Source: JACDBZ01 sp038233215
GTDB lineage: Bacteria; Chloroflexota; Limnocylindria; QHBO01
NCBI GenBank assembly: GCA_038233215.1
Contig: JBBSML010000039.1
Span: 1-15,922, forward strand
Length of the DNA stretch: 15,922 nucleotides
Direction: 5' to 3'
Part shown: one piece after another, positions 6,758-13,301 of the stretch
Numbering within the stretch: the first letter of the stretch is position 1
How the letters are laid out: each line of letters opens with the position of its first letter
Notes under the pieces: generated by a model
What the model was told of the DNA's origin: nothing
The model's database searches: none
Seen by the model: only the letters and a program-made list of their open reading frames with translations
Position numbers and translations under genes: made by a program

Positions 6758-8023
6758 ATGGAACAGTCAACCGAGGACTCGCTGGGTGCCCTCTCGTCCG
6801 TCCTGGATGAGATCCGTTCGGCGCACGCCCGCTCGCGTTCGGAGATCGTGGCGCGCACCGGGCTGAGCCGCGGCACTGTGGCACAGCGAGTCAACGAGCT
6901 CAGGGCGATCGGCCTCGTGGTGGAGGACCAGGTCGGACCGAGCACCGGTGGCCGTCCACCGCGGCAGATCAGCTTCCGGTCCGACGCGGGCCATGTTCTG
7001 GTCGCTGATCTCGGTGCGACGAGCATCGATGTGGCCGTCACCGATCTCGATGGGCGGATCCTCGGTCACCGTGAGGAGCCGGCTGACATCGCCACCGGTC
7101 CCAAGCAGTGCCTTCAGCGCGTCGACGAGCTCTTCGCCGAGCTGACCTCGGCGACGCGCGACCTGCCCGGTCGGCTGTGGGGAATAGGGATCGGCGTGCC
7201 GGGTCCGGTCGAGTTCCGGAGCGGCCACCCCGTCTCGCCGCCGATCATGCCGGGCTGGGACGGCTATCCCATCCGCGAGCGATTTGTAGCCCGGCACGCG
7301 GCACCGGTCTGGGTCGACAACGACGTCAACCTGCTTGCGCTGGGCGAGTGGCGGTCGGGAATTGCGGTCGGACACGACAACGTCGTCGTAGTCAAGATCG
7401 GCACGGGCATCGGCGCGGGGATCATCTCGAATGGGCGAATTCACCGCGGCGCCCAGGGAGCGGCGGGAGATGTTGGTCACATCCAGGTCGCCGAAGGATC
7501 GGTCGCCTGTCGCTGTGGCAACGTTGGCTGCCTCGAGGCGCTCGCCGGCGGATCGGCATTGGCCAGGGATGGCGAGTCGGCGGCGGTCGAGGGCCGCAGC
7601 GAGCGGCTTCGCATGGCGCTGGACCAGCACGGCAGGGTGACGGCAGAGGATGTGGCGCGAGCCGCTTCCTGCGGTGACCCGGTGGCCGAGGCACTGCTCA
7701 CGAACGCCGGCCATCGCGTAGGCCGGACGCTGGCGAGCGTCGTGAACTTCTTCAATCCGTCGCTGATCGTGATCGGCGGTGGCGTTGCGCAGAGCGGCGA
7801 CCAGCTGCTCGCCTCGATCCGCGAGACGGTCTACCGCCGCTCGCTGCCGCTGGCCACGCGCGATCTACTCGTCCAGCGGTCGTCGCTCGGTGCCCTGGCG
7901 GGCGTGATCGGCGCATCTTCCATGGTGACCGAACAGCTGTTCAGCCGCGAGGCCATGGCTCGCTGGCTGCGTGTCGGCGGTCCGACCTTGGCGCTCACGC
8001 CGACACGCCGGTCCGCGTTCTGA
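6758..8023 (+). CDS. ROK family transcriptional repressor
   Basis: A 421-residue DNA-binding sugar sensor. An N-terminal winged helix-turn-helix (SRSEIVARTGLSRGTVAQRV, about residues 26-45) precedes the ROK sugar-kinase-like fold. That fold shows LVADLGATSIDVAVTDLDG (81-99), GIGVPGPV, VDNDVNLLALGEW, and the glycine-rich KIGTGIGAGI. The ROK zinc site is intact: His241 in GDVGHIQV, with Cys251, Cys253 and Cys258 in CRCGNVGCLEA. The HTH makes it a regulator of the NagC/XylR type rather than a kinase. The frame is open further upstream, but residues before this ATG are not HTH-like and run into the divergent promoter region, so 6758 (or 6746) is preferred. It is transcribed away from the sugar operon and most likely represses it until the inducing sugar or its phosphate binds. 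Confidence 0.9.
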   Translation: MEQSTEDSLGALSSVLDEIRSAHARSRSEIVARTGLSRGTVAQRVNELRAIGLVVEDQVGPSTGGRPPRQISFRSDAGHVLVADLGATSIDVAVTDLDGRILGHREEPADIATGPKQCLQRVDELFAELTSATRDLPGRLWGIGIGVPGPVEFRSGHPVSPPIMPGWDGYPIRERFVARHAAPVWVDNDVNLLALGEWRSGIAVGHDNVVVVKIGTGIGAGIISNGRIHRGAQGAAGDVGHIQVAEGSVACRCGNVGCLEALAGGSALARDGESAAVEGRSERLRMALDQHGRVTAEDVARAASCGDPVAEALLTNAGHRVGRTLASVVNFFNPSLIVIGGGVAQSGDQLLASIRETVYRRSLPLATRDLLVQRSSLGALAGVIGASSMVTEQLFSREAMARWLRVGGPTLALTPTRRSAF

Positions 8024-8214
8024 CAACTGCCGTTCCATGGAGCATTAGCAGAGAAAATCGCCCGCGCCACCCACTTCCACGCTCAGACGAGTTGCGCATG
8101 ACGACGTTCTCCCGGCTATTGACCGCCGACACGGCAGATGCACCGAAGGCGCGCATCGGCTCGGACAGATGCTCACCATTGCGGCAGATGAACGTTCGCC
8201 CGAATGGAGCCGGG

Positions 8215-9426
8215 TCAGGGGATGGTTTCGGCCGCGGTCACGAGGTCAGCGAAGTCGCCGGATTCGGGGTCCTTCACGATGAGCTTCTGCCGACCATCGG
8301 GAAGCAGCTCGCGCTTGATGACGACCTTCCCATCGTGCAGCTCCGGCTCCGCGCCGATGCGCGGCGTCGTGCCTCCACGCCACTCGAACAGCTCGACCGG
8401 CTTCCAGCCGCGGCTCTTCGCCGATCGGTAGGCGGCATCCATGATCGCGTTCACCACGTACCCGTCGTAGAACGTCTCGCGCGGCTGCCCACCCGAATCG
8501 ATGGCGTCGAACATGTCGCTGAACATGTCGACGTATCCGAGCTCGCTCACCTCGTCACCCACCGGAAAGAGCCATCCGGCGCTCGTCTCCGCCTTCTCGG
8601 CCACGTAACCGGACGAGCCTCCGGCGGTGAACATCTCGAAGCCGGTCCGAAGGAAGTGATTCAGCCAGATCGTGCCCTGCGTACCGGCAACCTCATCGCG
8701 GAGATCCATGCCGCCCCGGAAGGTCCAGCTCACCTCGAACTGGCCGATGGCGCCCGACTCGAAGCGGATGAGCGCAATGGCGTTGTCCTCATCCGTGATC
8801 GGGTGCACGAGCGTATCGGTGTGGCACATGACCTCGACCGGCCGGTTTCTCTTGCCGACAAAGTTACGAATGATCTCTATGCAGTGGCAGCCCAGGTCGA
8901 TGATCGCGCCGCCACCGGTCAGACGGCCATCCCAGAACCATGCGGAGTGCGGACCCGGATGCGTCTCCCGTGAACGGACCCAGGTCACATCGCCGATGGC
9001 ACCAGCCTCGACCGCTGCGACCGCCTTGAGCGTTTTCGGCGTGTAGCACAGGTCCTCGAGGTAGCCGCCGAAGACCCCCGCCTTCTCGACCGTCTCGAGG
9101 ATCCGGCGCGCCTCATCGGCATTGCGGCCGAGCGGCTTCGTGCACAGAACCGCTTTACCGGCCGCGGCCGCAGCAGCAACCGCCTCCTCGTGGAGGTAGT
9201 TCGGCAGGCCGATCACGACGACGTCCGTCTCCGGATGGTTGACCGCAGCCGCCAAGTCCGTCGTGTGCTCCGGGATCCCCCACCGCTGGCTGAATGCCCT
9301 CCCGCGCTCGTCCGTGCGCGAGTACACGACGCGAACCCGGTCTCGCCCGCGCTGGCCGTGGAGCGTCATCGTGTAGAAGTCACCGATCAGGCCGGTTCCC
9401 AGCATCGTGATCGAATGGGCGCGCAT
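8215..9426 (-). CDS. Gfo/Idh/MocA family oxidoreductase (second paralogue)
   Basis: A 403-residue NAD(P)-dependent sugar dehydrogenase. The Rossmann part has ITMLGTGLIGDFY and VIGLPNYLHEEA; the lysine motif is CTKPLGRN (95-102); the substrate domain has GGGAIIDLGCHCIE (171-184), with Asp177 and His181. These positions are identical to those of the enzyme at 2721-3782, and both share GYLE and the HPGPH/HSGPH...FWD segment, so this is a paralogue rather than a distant relative. It carries an extra C-terminal tail of about 50 residues (EPELHDGKVVIKRELLPDG onward) that looks like a short beta add-on. The ATG at 9426 is chosen over one 12 codons upstream because GGAGGA precedes it at good spacing. 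It converges with the ROK gene across a 191-bp gap. It probably belongs to the same sugar regulon. Confidence 0.92.
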   Translation of the reverse strand: MRAHSITMLGTGLIGDFYTMTLHGQRGRDRVRVVYSRTDERGRAFSQRWGIPEHTTDLAAAVNHPETDVVVIGLPNYLHEEAVAAAAAAGKAVLCTKPLGRNADEARRILETVEKAGVFGGYLEDLCYTPKTLKAVAAVEAGAIGDVTWVRSRETHPGPHSAWFWDGRLTGGGAIIDLGCHCIEIIRNFVGKRNRPVEVMCHTDTLVHPITDEDNAIALIRFESGAIGQFEVSWTFRGGMDLRDEVAGTQGTIWLNHFLRTGFEMFTAGGSSGYVAEKAETSAGWLFPVGDEVSELGYVDMFSDMFDAIDSGGQPRETFYDGYVVNAIMDAAYRSAKSRGWKPVELFEWRGGTTPRIGAEPELHDGKVVIKRELLPDGRQKLIVKDPESGDFADLVTAAETIP

Positions 9427-9465
9427 GGCTCCGAGATCCTCCGTCAGGCAGGTGATGGGCACCGG

Positions 9466-9471
9466 ATTCTA
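9466..9471 (-). promoter_or_regulatory. Candidate -10 of the second oxidoreductase paralogue
   Basis: On the minus strand TAGAAT lies about 40 bases before the ATG at 9426, giving a short 5' UTR that includes the GGAGGA ribosome-binding site. No convincing -35 hexamer is seen at 16-18 bases upstream, so the call is weak. Confidence 0.25.
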
Positions 9472-9533
9472 GCCACCGATGAGGGCCTACACAGCAATAC
9501 GGCGTCGCCCGCGATGCATCGAGGCCTTACGCC

Positions 9534-9725
9534 TCAATCAGATGGGTCGCGCTCACCCTCGGCCTGGCTGGGGCGTGGCGAGCGCGGACCGCCGTCCTCT
9601 CCGTCCCCGCCCTCGGCGGCGCTCGGCCGGATCGGTGCGGGACCCTCCTCGGATTCTGGCTCCTCGTCGGTTCGGTTGAGCTGTCGGTCGGCTGGCTCGG
9701 GCTCGCGAATCGGCTGATCGGTCAT
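9534..9725 (-). CDS. Small disordered acidic protein, unknown function
   Basis: A 63-residue protein beginning MTDQPIREPEPADRQLNR, rich in Glu, Asp, Pro, Gly and Ser with almost no hydrophobic residues, so it should be intrinsically disordered. A GGAG six bases before the ATG at 9725 supports this start; another ATG four codons upstream is less likely. It follows the cupredoxin gene on the same strand after about 50 bp and could be its last cistron. A weak hairpin (GAGGC/GCCTC, 9521-9535) overlaps its stop. Not recognised. Low-complexity composition in high-GC DNA also makes a chance ORF possible. Confidence 0.45.
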   Translation of the reverse strand: MTDQPIREPEPADRQLNRTDEEPESEEGPAPIRPSAAEGGDGEDGGPRSPRPSQAEGERDPSD

Positions 9726-9775
9726 GGCTTGCTCCATTCGATGACGTCACGGACAGTATGAATCGTCGCCTCGAC

Positions 9776-10174
9776 TCAGGACTCAGTCACCGTGAGCGTC
9801 CCGACCATGCCCAGGCTCTCATGACCTGCCAGGGAGCAGAACGTCGTGTACTCCCCGGGCTCAAGCTCGGCGGTAATGGTCTCGGTCTGATCGACGCTGA
9901 GGTCCGCCGTGGCCATCACGACCTCGCCGGCCTCATCGCGGACGGTCAAGTTGTGGGGGGTGGGGCCGTCGTTCGTCACGTCGATCGTGACGGTCGGGCC
10001 GGCAACCTCGAGGTCGGATGGATCGATCATGAAGTCGGCAACGCTCACGGTGATCGCCTCGGCGGAGGGAGCGTCCGCCGACGGGGCCGATGACGCGGGC
10101 GCGTCGCTCTCAGCAGCCGATGAGCAGGCGACGAGCCCGATCAACAGCGCCGGGACCAGGAATTTGAATCTCAT
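9776..10174 (-). CDS. Cupredoxin-domain lipoprotein (type 1 blue copper protein)
   Basis: A 132-residue secreted electron carrier or copper-binding protein. The signal peptide MRFKFLVPALLIGLVAC ends in a lipobox at Cys17, followed by a Ser/Ala/Pro-rich linker to about residue 40. The beta-sandwich domain carries the four type 1 copper ligands: His74 in PTPHNL, then Cys113, His118 and Met123 in TFCSLAGHESLGM (C-x4-H-x4-M). This is the plastocyanin/sulfocyanin-like arrangement; the protein would be anchored outside the membrane. An AGAAGG ribosome-binding site sits 8 bases before the ATG. The gene begins only 18 bases after the T-run of a strong terminator that closes the upstream repeat lipoprotein gene, so it may be made from read-through transcripts. 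Partner proteins are not known. Confidence 0.9.
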   Translation of the reverse strand: MRFKFLVPALLIGLVACSSAAESDAPASSAPSADAPSAEAITVSVADFMIDPSDLEVAGPTVTIDVTNDGPTPHNLTVRDEAGEVVMATADLSVDQTETITAELEPGEYTTFCSLAGHESLGMVGTLTVTES

Positions 10175-10192
10175 GACATCAACCTTCTGTGT

Positions 10193-10229
10193 AAGGAAAA
10201 GGGGCGGCCCGGAAAGTCCGGACCGCCCC
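10193..10229 (-). terminator. Strong intrinsic terminator between the repeat lipoprotein and cupredoxin genes
   Basis: A hairpin of 7 bp (GGGGCGG/CCGCCCC), one C/A mismatch, then 5 more bp and a 3-base loop is followed on the minus strand by TTTTCCTT. It lies 13 bases past the stop of the upstream gene. The next gene starts just beyond, which leaves almost no room for a promoter. Confidence 0.85.
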
Positions 10230-10242
10230 TGGGAGGGAGGAG

Positions 10243-11532
10243 CTACTCGAAGCTCTCCGGCTGCGCGGCCACGATGGCCTCGGCAAGCGGATCGCCCAGC
10301 ATGCGCATGTGCTGCGCCGCCTCGCGGTCAGCATCGGCCGCCGCTGCTGCGTCGCCACTGCCCTGGGCATCAACGATCGCCTTGGTGGTGAGCACGTGCT
10401 CGGTGATCAGCTCCGCGAGGGCTTCCTCGGGGAGGCCGGTCGGACCGGCCAGGAAGGCGCTGAACTCGGGGACGTACGTCTCCGTCAGATCAGTGACCGC
10501 CTGGTCCTGCACAGCCATGTCGTCGGTGGCCACACCCGTGGTGTAGTCGACGAAGAAGCCGTTATGTGCGCTCCAGATGCGGTTCCACTCCTCCTCGGCC
10601 TCCTGGCCGAAGAGTCCGCCGATCGCGCCACCGAGGTCCGTGCCGTTCGTGTTCAGCGCGGCTCCGGCCGCGGCGAACTCGTCGTCCCGTCCGTCAAGGG
10701 CGGAACCGGTCGCGAAACTCGCGAGGAAGAGGTGCTCCTGGAGGAGCTGGTTCAGAGCGACTCGGAAGTCGACGGCGGGATTAATGGCCTCGCCATCGAT
10801 GTCGTTGCCCTCAGCGATCGCAGGCGCAAGCGCGTCGCCGATCATCTGCATGTGGGCGTAAGCGGTGCGGATGGCCTCGTATGCGGCCTCCCAGTCTCCG
10901 GCGGCCTGTGCGTCGACGACGGCCTTCGTCTGAAGGACGTGATCGGTCACCAGGTCGGTGATCGCGTCTTCCGGCAGCCCGGTGGCTCCGGCAAGGAACG
11001 CGCTGAACTCGGGGACGTAGATGGTGGTCAGATCCTCGACGGCGCGATCGGACAACTCGGTGTCATCGGTCGCAACGCCGGTGGTGTAGTCGACGAAGAA
11101 CCCGTTGTGGGCGCTCCAGATTCGGTTCCACTCGTCTGCGGCCTCGTCGCCGTAGATGGAGCCGATGGCCCCACCGAGATCAGTTCCGTTCGTGTTCAGC
11201 AGGCCACCATAGGCCTCGAACTCGTCGCTCCGTCCGTCAAGCGCTGCGCCGGTGGCCTTGGCGGCCAGGATCAGATGCTCTCCGAGCAGATAGTCGAGAT
11301 CGGTCCGCAGGTTGGCGGCGTCACTGTTGATGGCGGTCTCGCCGTCCATGTCCATGGACTCGGCGGGGGACTCCGGAGCCATCGACTCCGGTGTCGTCGA
11401 TTCGGCGGCCGTTGATTCGGGGGCACTTGACTCAGCCGTGTTCGGCTCGGTGGATGTGCCCGGGGTGGACGAGCACGCTGCGAGAGCCATCAGGCTCGCG
11501 AGCAGCAGTGACGTCGGTTTCCAGGTTCGCAC
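10243..11532 (-). CDS. Lipoprotein with two tandem helical His-containing repeats, unknown function
   Basis: A 429-residue secreted lipoprotein starting at GTG 11532, preceded by AGGAG at 8 bases. MRTWKPTSLLLASLMALAAC ends in a lipobox at Cys20. A Ser/Thr/Glu/Pro/Met linker runs to about residue 70. Two helical repeats follow (about 76-240 and 257-421) that align without a single gap at an offset of 181 residues. Each has EHLxLA, LNTNGTDLGGAIG, EEWNRIWSAHNGFFVDYTTG, YVPEFSAFLAG, HVLxTKAxVDAQ and HMxM. Histidines at 86, 142, 198 and 227 recur exactly at 267, 323, 379 and 408, which suggests a metal or heme site in each repeat. I do not recognise a named family with certainty; similar domains occur singly or in tandem in secreted bacterial proteins, sometimes labelled as copper-related. 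The neighbouring cupredoxin supports an extracytoplasmic metal role by inference only. Confidence 0.85.
   Translation of the reverse strand: MRTWKPTSLLLASLMALAACSSTPGTSTEPNTAESSAPESTAAESTTPESMAPESPAESMDMDGETAINSDAANLRTDLDYLLGEHLILAAKATGAALDGRSDEFEAYGGLLNTNGTDLGGAIGSIYGDEAADEWNRIWSAHNGFFVDYTTGVATDDTELSDRAVEDLTTIYVPEFSAFLAGATGLPEDAITDLVTDHVLQTKAVVDAQAAGDWEAAYEAIRTAYAHMQMIGDALAPAIAEGNDIDGEAINPAVDFRVALNQLLQEHLFLASFATGSALDGRDDEFAAAGAALNTNGTDLGGAIGGLFGQEAEEEWNRIWSAHNGFFVDYTTGVATDDMAVQDQAVTDLTETYVPEFSAFLAGPTGLPEEALAELITEHVLTTKAIVDAQGSGDAAAAADADREAAQHMRMLGDPLAEAIVAAQPESFE
10270..10764 (-). repeat. Second copy of the internal duplication (residues 257-421)
   Basis: This copy aligns at an exact 543-bp offset with 10813-11307. 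A 20-base stretch at 10538-10557 recurs unchanged at 11081-11100, and long runs around it differ at few positions, so the duplication is still visible in the DNA. Confidence 0.85.
10813..11307 (-). repeat. First copy of the internal duplication (residues 76-240)
   Basis: This copy encodes the first helical domain and pairs with 10270-10764 at a 543-bp offset without insertions or deletions. Confidence 0.85.
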
Positions 11533-11561
11533 GTAAGGTTCTCCTAAAGAATGAAGCGATC

Positions 11562-11577
11562 GTGATTTATCGATCAC
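11562..11577. promoter_or_regulatory. Inverted repeat upstream of the repeat lipoprotein gene
   Basis: GTGAT and ATCAC arms flank a 6-base spacer, about 30-45 bases before the lipoprotein GTG. The position suits an operator or promoter-proximal site. The arms are short, so chance is possible. Confidence 0.3.
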
Positions 11578-11611
11578 TGCCTCTACGCACGAGCCGCTGT
11601 GCTGAATCATG

Positions 11612-11629
11612 CGAATGCGCCCGCATTCG
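11612..11629. promoter_or_regulatory. Perfect 18-bp inverted repeat in the divergent intergenic region
   Basis: CGAATGCG (11612-11619) and CGCATTCG (11622-11629) form a perfect palindrome with a 2-base spacer, between the divergent lipoprotein and metY genes. It lies about 22 bases before a TTGACA that could serve metY. A binding site for a dimeric regulator is likely; which regulator is unknown. Confidence 0.45.
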
Positions 11630-11651
11630 TCCCATGGGTCCCACCGAGGGC

Positions 11652-11657
11652 TTGACA
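11652..11657 (+). promoter_or_regulatory. Candidate -35 box for the metYX transcript
   Basis: A consensus TTGACA lies upstream of the structured leader on the metY strand. The expected -10 position (spacing 17-19) reads only CCCAAA/CAAATG, so the promoter is tentative. Confidence 0.3.
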
Positions 11658-11730
11658 GCGCTGCTACGGTCAGACCCAAATGTTCCCCGATCACCACGTC
11701 CCGCACTACACGACCATGTGTATGCCTTGG

Positions 11731-11946
11731 CGGCCCCGCCGCCTGGAGGTATCTGCCTGAGCCGAAGTCGCGCATAGCGCACCAACTCAGGACCTGATCG
11801 GGGCCGCACCTTTCTCGCAAGAGACATGAGTGCGGTCTTTTTGTATCCCTTCAAGCGACGCGGATCAGCCGCAACCCCCCCCACCGCACCGGGGCCGCGT
11901 CGCATTTTCGACCACCAGCGTGGCCCTCGCTCTCCACCGTGGTCGA
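11731..11946 (+). ncRNA. Structured 5' leader of metYX, probable riboswitch or attenuator
   Basis: The 239 bp before metY hold several helices. (1) CGGCCCCG/CGGGGCCG (11731-11738/11799-11806) encloses CCTGAG/CTCAGG (11756-11761/11786-11791) and a GCGC-ATA-GCGC hairpin. (2) CCGCAC/GTGCGG (11804-11809/11830-11835) is followed by TCTTTTTG. (3) GCGACGCGG/CCGCGTCGC (11855-11863/11895-11903) is 9 perfect bp followed by ATTTT. (4) TCGACCAC/GTGGTCGA (11908-11915/11939-11946). Helices 1 and 2 share bases 11804-11806. A second CCGCAC at 11884-11889, and TGCGG/CCGCA (11831-11835/11869-11873), offer alternative partners for the terminator arm. ATGAGTGC and the CCGCAACC junction recall the core of SAM-I/SAM-IV riboswitches, and the gene context (methionine synthesis) fits. 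I could not trace a complete SAM-I or SAM-IV fold (no clear P1), so the class is unproven. Confidence 0.5.
11804..11842 (+). terminator. Terminator-like hairpin inside the metYX leader
   Basis: CCGCAC pairs with GTGCGG, with an inner TCTC-GCAA-GAGA stem, followed at once by TCTTTTT. Placed about 130 bases before the metY ATG, it would stop transcription unless an alternative helix forms. This is the expected expression platform of an attenuator. Confidence 0.5.
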
Positions 11947-11969
11947 CCAATGAAGGATCAATACCAACC

Positions 11970-13301
11970 ATGAGCGACACCAACGGCAACGGCGGCACAA
12001 TCCCCGAGCGCGCCCACCTGACCGAGACGCTGGCCCTGCACGCCGGCCAGCAGCCGGATCCGACCACGGGCGCGCGCGCCGTCCCGATCTACGCCACCAG
12101 CTCCTACAACTTCCAGGACGCCGATCATGCCGCGCGGCTCTTCGCGCTCCAGGAGTTCGGCAACATCTACACCCGGATCATGAATCCGACCACCGACGTC
12201 TTTGAGCAGCGCATCGCGGCACTCGAGGGCGGCGTGGCGGCGCTGGGACTCGCCAGCGGCCAGGCGGCGGAGACGCTGACGATCCTCAACCTGGCGCGTG
12301 CCGGCGACAACATCGTCAGCTCGACCAGCCTCTACGGCGGCACCTACAACCTGTTTGCGTACACCCTGCCACGCTTCGGGATCGGGGTGCGCTGGGTCGA
12401 GGGCAACGCGCCCGAGGACTTCGAAGCCAGGACCGATGAGCGCACGAAGGGCTACTACATCGAGACCATCGGCAATCCGCGGCTCGACGTGCCCGACATC
12501 GCCGCCATCGCCGATGCGGCCCATCGGCATCAGCTCCCGCTCATCATCGACAACACCTTCGCACCGCTCCTGGCCAGGCCGATCGAGCACGGGGCCGACA
12601 TCGTCATCCACTCGGCCACCAAGTGGATCGGCGGGCACGGGACCTCCATCGGCGGCGTGGTCGTCGATGCCGGCACGTTCGACTGGGCCGGCGGCCCGCG
12701 CTTCGCGGACTTCACCGATCCCGATCCGTCGTACCGCGGCATCAGCTACACCGGCGCATTTGGACCGCTGGCCTTCATTATCAAGCTGCGAGTCCAGCTT
12801 CTGCGCGATATCGGTCCCGCGCTCTCGCCGTTCAATTCGTGGCTCTTCATCCAGGGGCTCGAGACCCTTCCGCTGCGCATCGAGCGGCACAGTCAGAATG
12901 CCCTGGCAGTGGCGAAGTGGCTCGAAGCCGACGATCGCGTCGAATGGGTCAACTACCCCGGTCTGCCCTCGCACCCGACTTACGCCAATGCGCAGCGCTA
13001 CCTTGCCGGTGGCTCGGGCGGGATCATCACGTTCGGTGTGCGAGGCGGCGCCGATGCGGGCCGCACGCTCATCGACAGCGTGAAGCTGTTCAGCCTGCTC
13101 GCCAACGTCGGCGATGCGAAGTCGCTGATCATCCATCCGGCCTCGACCACGCACCAGCAGCTGGGCGAGGATGAGCAGCGCGCCTCCGGCGTGACGGCCG
13201 ATCTGGTCCGGCTGTCGGTCGGTATCGAGGCACTCGACGACATCATCGCTGACCTCGACCAGGCGCTGACCGTTGCCGTTGGCAAGGGGGTCAGCGCGTG
13301 A
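11970..13301 (+). CDS. metY: O-acetylhomoserine aminocarboxypropyltransferase (sulfhydrylase)
   Basis: A 443-residue PLP enzyme of the Cys/Met-metabolism family that makes homocysteine from O-acetylhomoserine and sulfide. It begins near ETLALHAGQQPDPTTGARAVPIY, the family's hallmark N-terminus. It has YTRIMNPTTDVFEQRIAALE (67-86), ASGQAAE for cofactor phosphate binding (95-101), LIIDNTFA with Asp194 that contacts the pyridine nitrogen, and the Schiff-base lysine Lys218 in HSATKWIGGHGTSIGG. Length is that of MetY (about 430) rather than the shorter cystathionine gamma-synthases (about 390). ATG 11970 is chosen because the family sequence starts there; AAGGA lies about 12 bases upstream. The open frame continues back to 11826 but would translate the structured leader. 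The stop overlaps the metX start (GTGA). Regulation is probably by the leader. Confidence 0.95.
   Translation: MSDTNGNGGTIPERAHLTETLALHAGQQPDPTTGARAVPIYATSSYNFQDADHAARLFALQEFGNIYTRIMNPTTDVFEQRIAALEGGVAALGLASGQAAETLTILNLARAGDNIVSSTSLYGGTYNLFAYTLPRFGIGVRWVEGNAPEDFEARTDERTKGYYIETIGNPRLDVPDIAAIADAAHRHQLPLIIDNTFAPLLARPIEHGADIVIHSATKWIGGHGTSIGGVVVDAGTFDWAGGPRFADFTDPDPSYRGISYTGAFGPLAFIIKLRVQLLRDIGPALSPFNSWLFIQGLETLPLRIERHSQNALAVAKWLEADDRVEWVNYPGLPSHPTYANAQRYLAGGSGGIITFGVRGGADAGRTLIDSVKLFSLLANVGDAKSLIIHPASTTHQQLGEDEQRASGVTADLVRLSVGIEALDDIIADLDQALTVAVGKGVSA

Noticed and set aside
8024..8214. Possible bidirectional terminator between the convergent ROK and dehydrogenase genes
   Set aside because: Only a short TCCATGGA palindrome was found, with no stem of useful length followed by a T-run.
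9742..9749. TGACGTCA palindrome upstream of the small disordered protein
   Set aside because: An isolated 8-bp palindrome is expected by chance in a window this long, and nothing else marks it as an operator.
10309..11415. 368-codon plus-strand frame opposite the repeat lipoprotein
   Set aside because: It mirrors the internal duplication of the minus-strand gene and has no signal peptide, domain or ribosome-binding site.
11826..11969. Upstream ATG extending metY by 48 codons
   Set aside because: The extension is low-complexity, unlike any MetY N-terminus, and would translate through the leader helices; ATG 11970 fits the family.
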